Assembly: GCF_051414035.1 (NCBI RefSeq)
Contig: NZ_JBLKNW010000005.1
Location: 186,001 to 250,000 of the forward strand
DNA length: 64,000 nt
Source of the DNA: Halosimplex amylolyticum
GTDB taxonomy: Archaea; Halobacteriota; Halobacteria; Halobacteriales; Haloarculaceae
Reading direction: 5' to 3'
Part shown: positions 1-8,527 of the stretch, piece by piece
How positions within the stretch are numbered: position 1 is the stretch's first letter
Layout: each line of letters starts with the position of its first letter
Notes under the pieces: generated by a model
The model's input: only the letters and a program-made list of their open reading frames with translations
Database searches by the model: none
Told to the model about the DNA's origin: nothing
Program-made: the position numbers and the translations under genes

Positions 1-702
1 GAGGGCGTGCCCGAGCGCCTCGCCGTCCCCGCGCTCGGCGGCGTCGTCGGGATTATCCTCGCCAACGTCGAGTTCGTCTTCCTCGGACCGGCCGGCGAGC
101 AGTCGTCGATCGCCGCCTCGATCGCGACCGCGATCGGCGGGCCGCCGCTCGCCGTCCTCGCCCTCGTCTCACTCGCGCTCGCCGCTCTCGCCGCGGCCGC
201 CCTCTGGTGGGACGTCCGCGAGAACGGCGACCGCGGGCAGCGACACTTCCTGCTCGTCCTCGGCGGCCTCGTCGCCTTCTCCGCCGGCGGGAGCCAGGTC
301 GGCCTCGCGATCGGGCCGCTCGTCCCGCTGCTCGACCCGTTCGACCTCCCGATCGTCGCGGTCCTGATCGGCGGCGGCCTCGGTCTCCTGATCGGCTCGT
401 GGACCGGCGCCCCGCGGATGATCAAGGCGATCTCGCAGGACTACTCCTCGCTCGGTCCCCGTCGTTCTATCGCCGCGCTCATCCCCTCGTTCGCCATCGC
501 CCAGACCGCCGTCTTCTTCGGCATCCCCGTCTCGTTCAACGAGATCATCGTCTCGGCCATCGTCGGCAGCGGCTACGCCGCCGGCAACAGCGCCGTCAGC
601 CGCGAGAAGATGCTCAAGACCGTCGCTGCCTGGGTCGGCTCGCTCGTCCTCGCGCTCGGCGTGAGCTACGGGGCGTTCGCCGCCGTCGACGCTGTGCTGT
701 GA
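1..702 (+). CDS. PiT-family phosphate (anion) permease, C-terminal part
   Basis: The reading frame is open from the first base, so the 5' end lies outside the window; about 233 codons of a family that is usually near 390 residues are present. The protein is a chain of hydrophobic helices. Two internal segments match the duplicated PiT signature: FSAGGSQVGLAIGPL (the usual FAHGANDVANAIGPL position) and GAPRMIKAISQDYSSLGP followed by GIPVSFNEIIVSAIVG (where many PiT proteins have PVSTTHTLVG). The family imports inorganic phosphate by cation symport across the cytoplasmic membrane. The canonical Asn-Asp pair of the first signature is replaced by Ser-Gln here, so substrate specificity is less certain. 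The next gene is convergent, 100 bp away. Confidence 0.8.
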   Translation, partial: EGVPERLAVPALGGVVGIILANVEFVFLGPAGEQSSIAASIATAIGGPPLAVLALVSLALAALAAAALWWDVRENGDRGQRHFLLVLGGLVAFSAGGSQVGLAIGPLVPLLDPFDLPIVAVLIGGGLGLLIGSWTGAPRMIKAISQDYSSLGPRRSIAALIPSFAIAQTAVFFGIPVSFNEIIVSAIVGSGYAAGNSAVSREKMLKTVAAWVGSLVLALGVSYGAFAAVDAVL

Positions 703-805
703 ATGGTTACGATACTCGTTCGCACTCGTCGCTCAGGGGTCCACGGTAGCGTCCGACAAAGAGAGAAACCGGGGAGAGGCCTCGTCCGGAGACCGGTGCG
801 GGACG

Positions 806-1192
806 TTACTCCGCGTCGCCGAGCAGGTCGGCGGGGTCCTCGCCGCCGCGTTCGGCGATCCGGGCGTTGATCTGGCGAGTCGCCTCGCCGACTTCGCGGC
901 CGCGGACGGTCACGCGCTTGCGCTCGCCGTCGCGGGTCGGCTCGTAGCCGGTGCCGCCCTCGAGCATGATCTGCTTGAGGTCGGTGCCGCGCACGTCGTC
1001 GCGCATCGGTCGGCCGGTCTCGTCGGAGCCGCCGGTGATCTCCAGCGTGTACTCCGAGAGGCCGACGGCGCCGCCGTCGACTTCCTCGCCGATCTCTCGG
1101 CCGATGAATCGGTTCGCGTCCTGTCCGTCGATCTCTACCTGGTACGTGTGGCCGTCCTCCGGGTCGGAGACGGCGACGGTGAAATCTGCCAT
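806..1192 (-). CDS. rps6e: 30S ribosomal protein S6e
   Basis: 128 residues beginning MADFTVAVSDPEDGHTYQ; the archaeal/eukaryotic S6e core is seen in the FIGREIGEEVDGG and LEITGGSDETGRPMR segments and in KRVTVRGREV. It is a small-subunit ribosomal protein with no bacterial counterpart, which supports the archaeal assignment. The ATG at 1192 is preferred over an in-frame ATG four codons earlier because MADF- is the normal start of haloarchaeal S6e. It stands alone between convergent neighbours, as S6e often does outside the large ribosomal operons. Confidence 0.95.
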   Translation of the reverse strand: MADFTVAVSDPEDGHTYQVEIDGQDANRFIGREIGEEVDGGAVGLSEYTLEITGGSDETGRPMRDDVRGTDLKQIMLEGGTGYEPTRDGERKRVTVRGREVGEATRQINARIAERGGEDPADLLGDAE

Positions 1193-1307
1193 ATAAGTCC
1201 GCAATCAGCGCGCGTTCAAAAGCCCGTCGGAACGCCGCGTCGGATCCCGCCCGCCGCCCCCAGCCGAGCGCGACCGCCCCTTCCTCCCGGCCGGTCCACG
1301 CACGCTA

Positions 1308-1748
1308 TCACAGGTCGAGCGTGAACCCCGTTTTCGCGTCTCGGTCGAACCCGCAGTTCTCGTAGAACTCGTGTTTCCACGCCATGTCGGACCCGGTCAG
1401 CAGCATCACCTTGTAGCAGTCCCGCTCTCTCGCCCGGTCGATAGCGGCCTCGACGCACTGGGTTCCGAAGCCTTCGCCGCGATAGTCCTCGTGGGTCACG
1501 ACGTTCTCGATCAGCGCGAACGGTCGAGCGCCCCGGGTCAGGTTCTTCGTCACCGAGAGGACGCAGGTCGCGACGAGCCGCTCGTCGTGTTCGACGACGA
1601 CGATCTCGAGGTCGTCGTCCGTCACTATCTCCTCCCACAGGTCGTCCACGTCGCCGGGGTCGAGTACCGGGTCGTCGGGGTTGAGCGTCTGATACAGGCC
1701 GAGCAGTTCGTCGAGTTCGTTCGCCCGAACGGGTCTTGCCGTCGCCAT
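1308..1748 (-). CDS. GNAT-family N-acetyltransferase
   Basis: 146 residues forming a single GNAT domain. The acetyl-CoA binding motif A is visible as VVTHEDYRGEGFGTQCVEAA (R/Q-x-x-G-x-G/A type) around residues 86-105, followed by ARERDCYKVMLLTG and the C-terminal FYENCGF strand-turn typical of the fold. It would transfer acetyl from acetyl-CoA to an amine on an unknown small molecule or protein. No neighbour points to a substrate. Confidence 0.85.
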   Translation of the reverse strand: MATARPVRANELDELLGLYQTLNPDDPVLDPGDVDDLWEEIVTDDDLEIVVVEHDERLVATCVLSVTKNLTRGARPFALIENVVTHEDYRGEGFGTQCVEAAIDRARERDCYKVMLLTGSDMAWKHEFYENCGFDRDAKTGFTLDL

Positions 1749-1854
1749 GTCGACTCGGTTGGGCCTGCACGGCGGGCGCGGAAGAAGACGGTGGTCGGAG
1801 ATTCACGACCGACCGGACCCAAGGCCCTTGACAGGTCCGTTCGAACGAGCGGCT

Positions 1855-2082
1855 ATGTCAGGGTGGTCTCCGCCGTCGCCCCATCGAGTGGTGCTCGTCG
1901 GTCTCGTGCCTGCCTACGCGATCGTGTTGGCGTACGCAGTCCTCGTTCAGGGATCGGTGCTGCTGGGACTGCTTCCGGGGCTGGTCCTCGTGGGCGCGTA
2001 CTTCCTGTGGCGGCTTCTCGTGGCGCTCGAAGCCATCGCCGATGGGATCCACCGTCTCGCGGACCAGCGGGAACGGGACTGA
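1855..2082 (+). CDS. small membrane protein, unknown function
   Basis: 75 residues with two hydrophobic segments (about residues 12-31 and 34-52), then a short charged C-terminal tail (IHRLADQRERD). The ATG at 1855 is chosen because the upstream frame is not hydrophobic and overlaps the divergent acetyltransferase gene. No family recognised. It is convergent with the dUTPase-like gene. Confidence 0.6.
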   Translation: MSGWSPPSPHRVVLVGLVPAYAIVLAYAVLVQGSVLLGLLPGLVLVGAYFLWRLLVALEAIADGIHRLADQRERD

Positions 2083-2092
2083 GGCCGCCGCG

Positions 2093-2524
2093 CTACGCCC
2101 GCTCGACGTCCACGACCGTCGAGACGCGAGCGTTCTCCTTCAGTCGGAGCCCGGCACCGCCGACCGACAGCGGGACGCGGTCGAGGTCGCTCACCCGGAG
2201 CGTCGGGTGGAACGCGCCCCGCGCTCGCACGGCGTCGCGCGTCTGGACCGTCGCGACCAGGTCCTCCGGGAGCGCCAGCGACTCGTTGTACTCGACCAGG
2301 TACTGGCCGGCGTCGAGGTGCCACCACTGGTAGTCGTCGCCTTCGTTCCGGTACTGTCGGTCGTGCGGCGCCAGATCCGCGGTCTCCAACTCGCCGCCAC
2401 CGAAGTCGACGCGGCCCGGCGTCGTGACCTCGTGGACCTCGGTGACGGTCAGGTCCAGCCCTCGGCCCTCGGTCTGGGTCGATTCGTGGACGATATCGTC
2501 GACGAACGCCGTCAGGTCTGTCAT
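2093..2524 (-). CDS. dCTP deaminase/dUTPase-family protein
   Basis: 143 residues with the trimeric dUTPase/dCTP deaminase beta-fold pattern: an early GRGLDLTV, a central YLVEYNESLALPEDLVATVQTRDAVRARG (matching the conserved strand with the ARSSLLRRG-like motif, here TRDAVRARG), and a C-terminal glycine-containing segment. The family hydrolyses dUTP or deaminates dCTP to keep uracil out of DNA. Haloarchaea usually carry more than one member. The catalytic residues are only partly recognisable, so which reaction it performs is uncertain. Confidence 0.7.
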   Translation of the reverse strand: MTDLTAFVDDIVHESTQTEGRGLDLTVTEVHEVTTPGRVDFGGGELETADLAPHDRQYRNEGDDYQWWHLDAGQYLVEYNESLALPEDLVATVQTRDAVRARGAFHPTLRVSDLDRVPLSVGGAGLRLKENARVSTVVDVERA

Positions 2525-2579
2525 ACCTGGCCGTGACGGCCGCTCGCGTCAAAAGAGTGGGGACGACCGCTGTCGACGT

Positions 2580-3677
2580 TCACTCCGCGAAATCGTCCTC
2601 CCACGGAAAGATGCCGTCGCGCTGGACGACTTCGCCGTCGACCTCCAGTCGCGAGTCGCCGGTCATGTCGGTGATGAGATCGACGTGAACCGCCGAGTCG
2701 TTGCCGGACTCACCCTCGGGCAGGCAGGCGTCGTACGCGCGACCCAGGGCGAGGTGGACGGTCCCGGCCATCTTCTCGTCGAAGAGGATCCGTCCCGTTG
2801 GCCGGTCGATGCCGCGGTTCATCCCGATCCCCAGTTCGCCCAGCTGGCGGGATCCTCCGTCGGTCTGGATCACCTCGTCGACGACGTCCTCGCCCTGGGC
2901 GGCCTCCCAGTCGACGACGACGCCGTCCTTGAAGGTGAGCTTCACGTCGCGCACGTCGCGTCCGCGGATCGTCATGGGCACGTCGAAGGTGACGACGCCG
3001 GCGGTGTCGTACGGCGCGGTGAACACCTCGCCCGAGGGCAGGTTGTGCGAGTCGTAGGCGACGCTCGCAGCCGAATTGACGGCCGTCCGGCCGTCGATGA
3101 ACAGCGTCAGGTCGGTCCCCTCGTTGACGATCCGGACCTCCTCGCCGTCGTCCAGGATCTCCTTCAGCTGCCCCATCTCCGCGGCGAGGGACTCCCAGTC
3201 GCGGAGCGTGGCGTCGTAGACGAAGTCGGCGTACTCCTCGTAGGCCATCCCCGCCTGCTGGGCGAGCGCGCGCGTCGGGTGGACGGTCGACACCCAGTCC
3301 GTCGCGAGGCGGGCTTCCCGGACCCCCTGGCGCGCTCGTCCGTAGCGCTGGGTCCGCTCGCCGGGCACGTCGGCCGTCGCCGCGGTGTTGCGCCCGCCGC
3401 CCAGCGAGAGCACGCTGTCCGCATTTTCGTATAGCGATAATTCGTGTATGGGGTCCTCGTCGAACTCACTGTCGTGTGCGCGGAGATACGCGCGCTGGAC
3501 TTCCTCGGAGCTGTAGACCGTCGTCGGGTTCGCGCCGCGCTCGCCCAGCGCCGCGGCGACGGCGACCGCCAGGTCGTGGGCCCCCTCGTCGACGGACACG
3601 ACCACGTCGTCGCCCTCCTCGATGCGCGCGCTCCAGTCGACCAGCGTCTCCGCGTGCTCGCGTATGCGCTCGTCCAT
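2580..3677 (-). CDS. M29-family metallo-aminopeptidase
   Basis: 365 residues. Peptidase family M29 (AmpS/PepS/aminopeptidase T) signatures are present: SGEVFTAPYD (metal-binding Glu), FDEKMAGTVHLALG (Glu and His) and AVHVDLITDM (His-x-Asp). These are two-metal aminopeptidases that remove N-terminal residues from peptides in the cytoplasm. The ATG at 3677 (MDERIREHAETLVDW) starts the conserved domain; a start 33 codons earlier would add a basic stretch unlike the family. A second M29 gene lies at 61750. The start is 160 bp from the divergent iron locus. Confidence 0.9.
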   Translation of the reverse strand: MDERIREHAETLVDWSARIEEGDDVVVSVDEGAHDLAVAVAAALGERGANPTTVYSSEEVQRAYLRAHDSEFDEDPIHELSLYENADSVLSLGGGRNTAATADVPGERTQRYGRARQGVREARLATDWVSTVHPTRALAQQAGMAYEEYADFVYDATLRDWESLAAEMGQLKEILDDGEEVRIVNEGTDLTLFIDGRTAVNSAASVAYDSHNLPSGEVFTAPYDTAGVVTFDVPMTIRGRDVRDVKLTFKDGVVVDWEAAQGEDVVDEVIQTDGGSRQLGELGIGMNRGIDRPTGRILFDEKMAGTVHLALGRAYDACLPEGESGNDSAVHVDLITDMTGDSRLEVDGEVVQRDGIFPWEDDFAE

Positions 3678-3780
3678 ACCCGGAAATCGACCGCCACGGC
3701 CAAAACGGTGCCGTGACCGCTCCACGGACTCGACGCCTATCGTGCCTGTTCGTTCGGGATAGAATCCGTCTCGCATCCTC

Positions 3781-3796
3781 TTTAGGGCTGCCTAAA
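3781..3796. promoter_or_regulatory. DtxR/Idr-type iron operator, upstream copy
   Basis: TTTAGGGCTGCCTAAA, a palindrome with 6-bp arms and a 4-bp centre. The arms TTTAGG/CCTAAA are the core of metal-dependent DtxR/SirR (haloarchaeal Idr) operators. It lies 41 bp before the ATG of the binding-protein gene. Confidence 0.75.
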
Positions 3797-3817
3797 GTTC
3801 GAAACGGCTTTATGGAA

Positions 3818-3831
3818 TTAGGCGAGCCTAA
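3818..3831. promoter_or_regulatory. DtxR/Idr-type iron operator at the transcription start
   Basis: TTAGGCGAGCCTAA, six bases before the ATG at 3837 and just after a TATA-like CTTTATGG (3808-3815). If the transcript is leaderless the operator covers the initiation region, so repressor binding with Fe2+ would block transcription. Confidence 0.8.
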
Positions 3832-3836
3832 ACGAC

Positions 3837-5060
3837 ATGGACGACACCCACTCCGAACGGTCCAGACGACAGTTCCTGACGCTCGGCGCGGGAATCGCGG
3901 CTAGCGGCCTGCTGGCCGGCTGTACCGACGACGCCGGGTCGGGCGGCGACACCGACGCCCCGACCGCGACTCCCACCGACGAACCGACGCCGACGGCGAC
4001 CCCGACCGAGACGCCGGCGGAGACGGCGACCGACGCCGCGACCGTCACGGGATCGGGCGTGGAGACGCCGTACTCCGTCTCGATCGAACCCGTGGGGAGC
4101 GTCGAGTTCGAGTCGGTGCCCGAGACGTGGGTCGCCAACAACGGCTCCTGGGCGGACATGGGGATCGCGCTCGGCCTCGAACCGCCGGAGGGCGTCTGGC
4201 TGAAAAGCCGGTACCACACCCAGTACTACGACTCGATCCCGGGCGTCGGCGTCGACAAGAGCGACATGGTCTCGCTCTACCAGGACGGGGGCGTCAGCAA
4301 GGAACTGTTCTACGAACTCGACGCCGACGTGCACGTCTTCGACCCGAACTTCCTGGTGAACCGCTTCAAGAGCATGGAGCAGGAAGACGTGACGGAGATC
4401 CGCGAGGAGATCGCGCCGATCTTCGGTAACTGCATCTACGCCCAGCACTACCCCTGGCACTCCGACTACCGCTACTACTCCCTGATGGAGGGCTTCGAGA
4501 AGCTCGCCCAGGTGTTCAAGCGGACCGACCGCTACGAGGCCTTCGAGGCGGTCCACGACGAGTTCCAGTCGAACCTCGCGCCGGTCGTCCCCAACCAGGG
4601 CGAGCGCCCCGAGGTGGCCGTCCTCTGGGGCGTCGGCAACGAACCCGAGCAGTACTACCCGTACATCATCGGCGAGGGAACCGGCTTCAAGCACCTCCGC
4701 GACCTCGGGGTCCGCGACGCCCTGGCCAGCACGGACATCAAGGACTTCCACGGCTCGCGCGCGGCTATCGACCTCGAGACGCTGCTGGAGGTCGACCCCG
4801 ATGTGCTCATGCTCCGCGGGTACGAGGCGATGGAGCGCGGGAAATTCGAGGACACTGTCGTCTCGTACCTGGATGGCCACGACACCGCGAGCGCGCTGAC
4901 GGCCGTTCAGAACGGCGACGTCTACCGCGCCGGCGGCCTCTACCAGGGCCCGATCACGAACATGGTCCTGACGGAACGGACCGCGAACCAGCTCTACGGC
5001 GCCGACGCGGAGCTGTTCGACCGCGAGCGGGTCGCCGAGATCGTCGCCGGGGACCTGTAG
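3837..5060 (+). CDS. iron-siderophore ABC transporter substrate-binding lipoprotein
   Basis: 407 residues. A Tat signal (RSRRQFLTLG) runs into a lipobox (LLAGC), then a Thr/Pro-rich linker to about residue 75, then a type III periplasmic-binding fold (about 80-407) of the FepB/FhuD class with phrases such as ALASTDIKDFHG, DPDVLMLRGYE and VQNGDVYRAGG. It would hold a ferric chelate at the outer membrane face and deliver it to the permease encoded downstream. Its stop codon is directly followed by the next ATG at 5061. Two operators precede it. A paralog lies at 37305-38546. Confidence 0.9.
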   Translation: MDDTHSERSRRQFLTLGAGIAASGLLAGCTDDAGSGGDTDAPTATPTDEPTPTATPTETPAETATDAATVTGSGVETPYSVSIEPVGSVEFESVPETWVANNGSWADMGIALGLEPPEGVWLKSRYHTQYYDSIPGVGVDKSDMVSLYQDGGVSKELFYELDADVHVFDPNFLVNRFKSMEQEDVTEIREEIAPIFGNCIYAQHYPWHSDYRYYSLMEGFEKLAQVFKRTDRYEAFEAVHDEFQSNLAPVVPNQGERPEVAVLWGVGNEPEQYYPYIIGEGTGFKHLRDLGVRDALASTDIKDFHGSRAAIDLETLLEVDPDVLMLRGYEAMERGKFEDTVVSYLDGHDTASALTAVQNGDVYRAGGLYQGPITNMVLTERTANQLYGADAELFDRERVAEIVAGDL

Positions 5061-6086
5061 ATGAGTGGCGCCGACGACGACGCGGGCAGTGCGGACGGCG
5101 GTGACGCGGGTCGTGAGCGGTCAGTGCGCTACGACGCCGTCGTCGTCGGCTGCGGACCGGCCGGCGCGGCCGCCGGCGTCTTCCTCGCCAGATACGGCCT
5201 CGAAACCGCCGTCTTCGACCGCGGCTCCGCCTCGCTGGACCGCTGTGCGTTCCTGGGGAACTACCCCGGGTTCCCCGCCGGTATCGACGTCGAGACGTTC
5301 CAGACGTTGCTTCGCGAGCACGCGAACGAGGCCGGCTGTGCGCTGGTCGACGACCTCGTCGAGTCGGTCCAGCGTGCGGACGGAGCGGACTTCGCCGACG
5401 GCGAGCTTGCCCCGCCAGCCGACGACCGCGATGCCGACGCTCGATTCGTCGTCGAAACGCAGGACGGCCGCTGCGTCACAGCCGACCGAGTCGTCGCCGC
5501 GACGCGGTACGACGGGGAGTACCTCCGGCCGCTCGGGGGCGACGAGATGTTCGAGACCCACGAACACGGCGGTGAAGAACACGAGCACTTCGACCCCGAC
5601 TACGCCGACGAAGACGGTCGAACGGAGGTCGCGGGGCTCTACGTCGCATCGCCGGCCGGCCAGCGGGACGTGCAGGCCGTCGTCGCCGCCGGGCGCGGCG
5701 CCCACGTCGCCCGGACGCTCCTCGAAGACCGCCGGACGGAACGGGGCTACCCCCGCGAACTCGCTCGCCACTACGACTGGGTTCTTCCCGACAGCGAGTT
5801 CGAAGGCGAGTGGGGCGACCGCGAACGCTGGGAGACGTGGTTCGACGAGCGCGTCCCCGGCGACCACGGCGTGGGCGACGAGCGACTCGCCGAACTGCGC
5901 GATGCGTACCTCGACCGGGCGTTCGAGACCCACCGGAGCGCCGACGAGGTCGCAGACCTGACCGAACGCGCCCACCGGCGGTTGCTAGACAACCTCGACG
6001 ACGACCTCGTCCTCGAACGCGCCGCCGAGATCGAGGCCGAGCGCACAGTCGAGACCGACGCAGAACCCCCCGTATCCGACGGATAG
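5061..6086 (+). CDS. FAD-dependent oxidoreductase of the iron-transport operon
   Basis: 341 residues. The N-terminus has a Rossmann FAD-binding motif (VVVGCGPAGAAAGVFLARYG, about 28-47) followed by an acidic residue (VFDRG). A second FAD-contact motif appears near residues 190-212 (VAGLYVASPAGQRDVQAVVAAGRGA), as in thioredoxin-reductase-like flavoproteins. The stretch between them is too short for the NAD(P)H-binding domain of thioredoxin reductase, and there is no CxxC. The last 110 residues are charged and probably helical. Placed with no gap after the binding-protein gene, it may reduce or release iron from the imported chelate; that role is inferred from position only. Confidence 0.75.
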   Translation: MSGADDDAGSADGGDAGRERSVRYDAVVVGCGPAGAAAGVFLARYGLETAVFDRGSASLDRCAFLGNYPGFPAGIDVETFQTLLREHANEAGCALVDDLVESVQRADGADFADGELAPPADDRDADARFVVETQDGRCVTADRVVAATRYDGEYLRPLGGDEMFETHEHGGEEHEHFDPDYADEDGRTEVAGLYVASPAGQRDVQAVVAAGRGAHVARTLLEDRRTERGYPRELARHYDWVLPDSEFEGEWGDRERWETWFDERVPGDHGVGDERLAELRDAYLDRAFETHRSADEVADLTERAHRRLLDNLDDDLVLERAAEIEAERTVETDAEPPVSDG

Positions 6087-6139
6087 CCTGGCGATACCGG
6101 TCCACCCGCCGTTCTCGAACCGGAATTACTAAGTCGTTG

Positions 6140-6155
6140 TTTAGGCATACCTAAA
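6140..6155. promoter_or_regulatory. DtxR/Idr-type iron operator before the permease gene
   Basis: TTTAGGCATACCTAAA, an exact 6-bp-arm palindrome eight bases before the ATG at 6164. It gives the permease and ATPase genes their own iron-controlled promoter inside the locus, in the 77-bp gap after the FAD gene. Confidence 0.8.
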
Positions 6156-6163
6156 ACGATCAG

Positions 6164-7327
6164 ATGGCCGGAGACGTCGCGTCGAACACCGGACGGGAAG
6201 CGGGCGAGAGCGCTCGCCTCGCCTGGATCGACTGGTCGCTGGTATCGCTGTGTCTCGCGAGTCTCGCCATCACCGTCGTCGCAGGGCTCGCGCAGGTGAG
6301 TTTCGGGTCCTATTCGATGTCCGTCGCGGAGGCGTGGCAGTCCGTCGTGGATCCGGCGGTGCTGCTGGACCCGCGGTGGCTGCTGAACTTCCTCCTCGGC
6401 GAGGAACTGATGCGGACCGTCCTTGGGTTTCAGGGCGAACTGCCCGACCTGCCGACGACGACGCTCATCGTCTGGAACATCCGCCTGCCGCGGGTGTTCG
6501 TCGCGATGATCGTCGGGATGAACCTCGCCGTCTCGGGCGCTATCTTCCAGGCGGTCACCAGGAACGAACTCGCGAGCCCGTTCATCCTCGGGGTCTCCTC
6601 GGGTGCGGGCTTGCTGATCCTCCTGACGCTCGTCGTCTTCCCGGTGCTGGCGGCCGCGCTCCCGCTCATCGCCGCCCTGGGAGGCATGGGGGCGTTCGTG
6701 CTGGTCTACGCGATCGCCTGGAAAGGCGGCACCTCGCCCGTGCGGCTCGTCCTCGCCGGCGTCATCGTCGGCACCGTCTTCCAGAGCATGCAGACCGGCC
6801 TCTTTTTCTTCGCCGACAGCATCGGCGTGGTCCAGTCGGCCATCGCGTGGACGACCGGCTCGCTTACTGGCACGGACTGGGAGCAGGTCCGTACCGCGCT
6901 TCCGTGGACGATCGTGGCGATGGGCCTCGCCCTCGTCGGCGCTCGTCAGTTGAACGTGCTGCTGCTGGGCGAGCGGACCGCCTCGTCGCTCGGCATGAAC
7001 GTCGAACGGATGCGTTTCGCCCTCTCGGTGGTGGGCGTGCTGGCCGCCGCGGCGAGCATCGCCGTCGCCGGTATCGTCGGTTTCGTCGGCCTCATCGTCC
7101 CGCACGTCGTCCGCAACGTGGTCGGTAGCGACTACAAACGGCTCGTCGTCGGCTGCCTGTTCGCGGGTCCGGCCCTGCTGGTCGCCGCCGACGTGGGCGC
7201 ACGACTCGCGATCCCCGTCTTCACGGGCGGGAGCGGGCAGATGCCCGTCGGCATCGTCACCGGCCTGATCGGCGGCCCGTACTTCCTCTACCTGATGCGC
7301 AGACAGGAGCAACTCGGAGAGATATGA
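6164..7327 (+). CDS. FecCD/BtuC-family iron-siderophore ABC permease
   Basis: 387 residues with about ten hydrophobic helices. Family hallmarks are RLPRVFVAMIVGMNLAVSGA (the RLPR motif and the following helix), VTRNELASPFILGVSSGAG, and the C-terminal AAASIAVAGIVGFVGLIVPH loop that contacts the ATPase. It forms the membrane channel for ferric chelates taken from the binding lipoprotein. Its TGA overlaps the ATG of the ATPase gene (ATGA at 7324), so the two are translationally coupled. Confidence 0.92.
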   Translation: MAGDVASNTGREAGESARLAWIDWSLVSLCLASLAITVVAGLAQVSFGSYSMSVAEAWQSVVDPAVLLDPRWLLNFLLGEELMRTVLGFQGELPDLPTTTLIVWNIRLPRVFVAMIVGMNLAVSGAIFQAVTRNELASPFILGVSSGAGLLILLTLVVFPVLAAALPLIAALGGMGAFVLVYAIAWKGGTSPVRLVLAGVIVGTVFQSMQTGLFFFADSIGVVQSAIAWTTGSLTGTDWEQVRTALPWTIVAMGLALVGARQLNVLLLGERTASSLGMNVERMRFALSVVGVLAAAASIAVAGIVGFVGLIVPHVVRNVVGSDYKRLVVGCLFAGPALLVAADVGARLAIPVFTGGSGQMPVGIVTGLIGGPYFLYLMRRQEQLGEI

Positions 7328-8265
7328 GCAAGAGCGACACCACCCCGATCGAGCACCGCCGCGACGAAGACGTCCACAGCGAGTGCGACGAGGCGCCGGA
7401 CGCCCAGACCTCCCTCACCAGCCCGGCGGTGGCCACGTCCGCCGGCAGTGACGGGACCCCGTTCGCCGCGGAGGACCTGGTCGTCGGCTACCCGACCTCC
7501 GAGGAGCCGGTCGTCGACGGCGAGTCGCTCGTCGCCGCGCCCGGGCAGGTCACCGCCCTCGTCGGCCCGAACGGGAGCGGGAAGAGCACGCTCCTGAAGG
7601 GGATGGCCGACCAGCTCGCCCCCGACGCGGGCTCGGTCCTCCTCGACGGGAGCGAGGTCGGATCGATGGACTCGAAGGACCTGGCGCGCCGGCTCGGCTT
7701 GCTCTCCCAGGAGAACGTCGCCCCCGAGAGCATCACCGTGGAGAAACTCGTCTCTCACGGTCGTTACCCGCATCGGGGCTTCTTCGACGGACTCACCGAC
7801 GAGGACCGCGCCGCCATCGACCGCGCGATCGACCTCGCAGGCGTCGACCACCTCCGAGAGCGCGACGTGGGCAGTCTCAGCGGCGGGCAGAAACAGCTCG
7901 TCTGGATCGCCATGATCCTCGCCCAGGAGACGGACGTGCTCCTGCTCGACGAACCGACGACGTTCCTCGACATGCACCACCAGCTCGAAGTCATGGAGAT
8001 CATCGAGACGCTGCGGGCGGAGAGCGAGAAGACCGTCGTCGTCGTCCTCCACGACCTCCAGCAGGCCGCCCGCCTCGCCGACCACGTGGTCGCGCTCAAG
8101 GACGGCGCCGTCCAGGGCCGGGGCCAGCCCGAGGACGTGATAAGCGAAGGGATGCTCGCCGACGTGTTCGGCATCGAAGCGACCGTCACCCAGTCGGACC
8201 TCGGCCCGCAGATCACGCCGCTACGGCCGCTCCACGACGACGCCGGCGTCGACGTGCATCTCTGA
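7324..8265 (+). CDS. iron-siderophore ABC transporter ATP-binding protein
   Basis: 313 residues. Walker A GPNGSGKST is at residues 81-89, the signature LSGGQ at 185-189 and the Walker B/catalytic pair LLDEP (D209, E210); the H-loop follows in VVVVLHDL. This is the FecE/FhuC class that energises uptake of ferric chelates. The N-terminus carries about 45 extra acidic residues before the ABC domain. It overlaps the permease gene by four bases. Confidence 0.93.
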   Translation: MSKSDTTPIEHRRDEDVHSECDEAPDAQTSLTSPAVATSAGSDGTPFAAEDLVVGYPTSEEPVVDGESLVAAPGQVTALVGPNGSGKSTLLKGMADQLAPDAGSVLLDGSEVGSMDSKDLARRLGLLSQENVAPESITVEKLVSHGRYPHRGFFDGLTDEDRAAIDRAIDLAGVDHLRERDVGSLSGGQKQLVWIAMILAQETDVLLLDEPTTFLDMHHQLEVMEIIETLRAESEKTVVVVLHDLQQAARLADHVVALKDGAVQGRGQPEDVISEGMLADVFGIEATVTQSDLGPQITPLRPLHDDAGVDVHL

Positions 8266-8527
8266 GCCCGAATTCTCACACTTCTGAGCGTCTGAGTCGC
8301 TGATTTTCGCGCTCTCCCGTGTTCGCGCCGATCGGTGTGCGTCTGACGCTGTCAACGCCATGCCGATATATCGAATCGCGGGCGTGACGCCAGATGCAGG
8401 CCGTGCGAGCGTCGACGGCTCGGCGCGAAACCGCCCACTACCGACACTGTCGCGAGAATCGACACGGTGTCGAAGCCGGTTTTCCCGCACCGGAGTGCTT
8501 ACCGCCCGGTGACCGCCGCGTCCTCGT
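8266..8527. other. intergenic region with a 35-bp direct repeat (copy 1 at 8341-8375)
   Basis: No gene is seen. Bases 8341-8375 (beginning GTCTGACGCTGTCAA, ending GATATATCGAA) recur at 9511-9545 with two differences. Each copy lies about 140-150 bp before the next gene (folD, gnd) and contains a TATA-like GATATATC. Confidence 0.7.
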
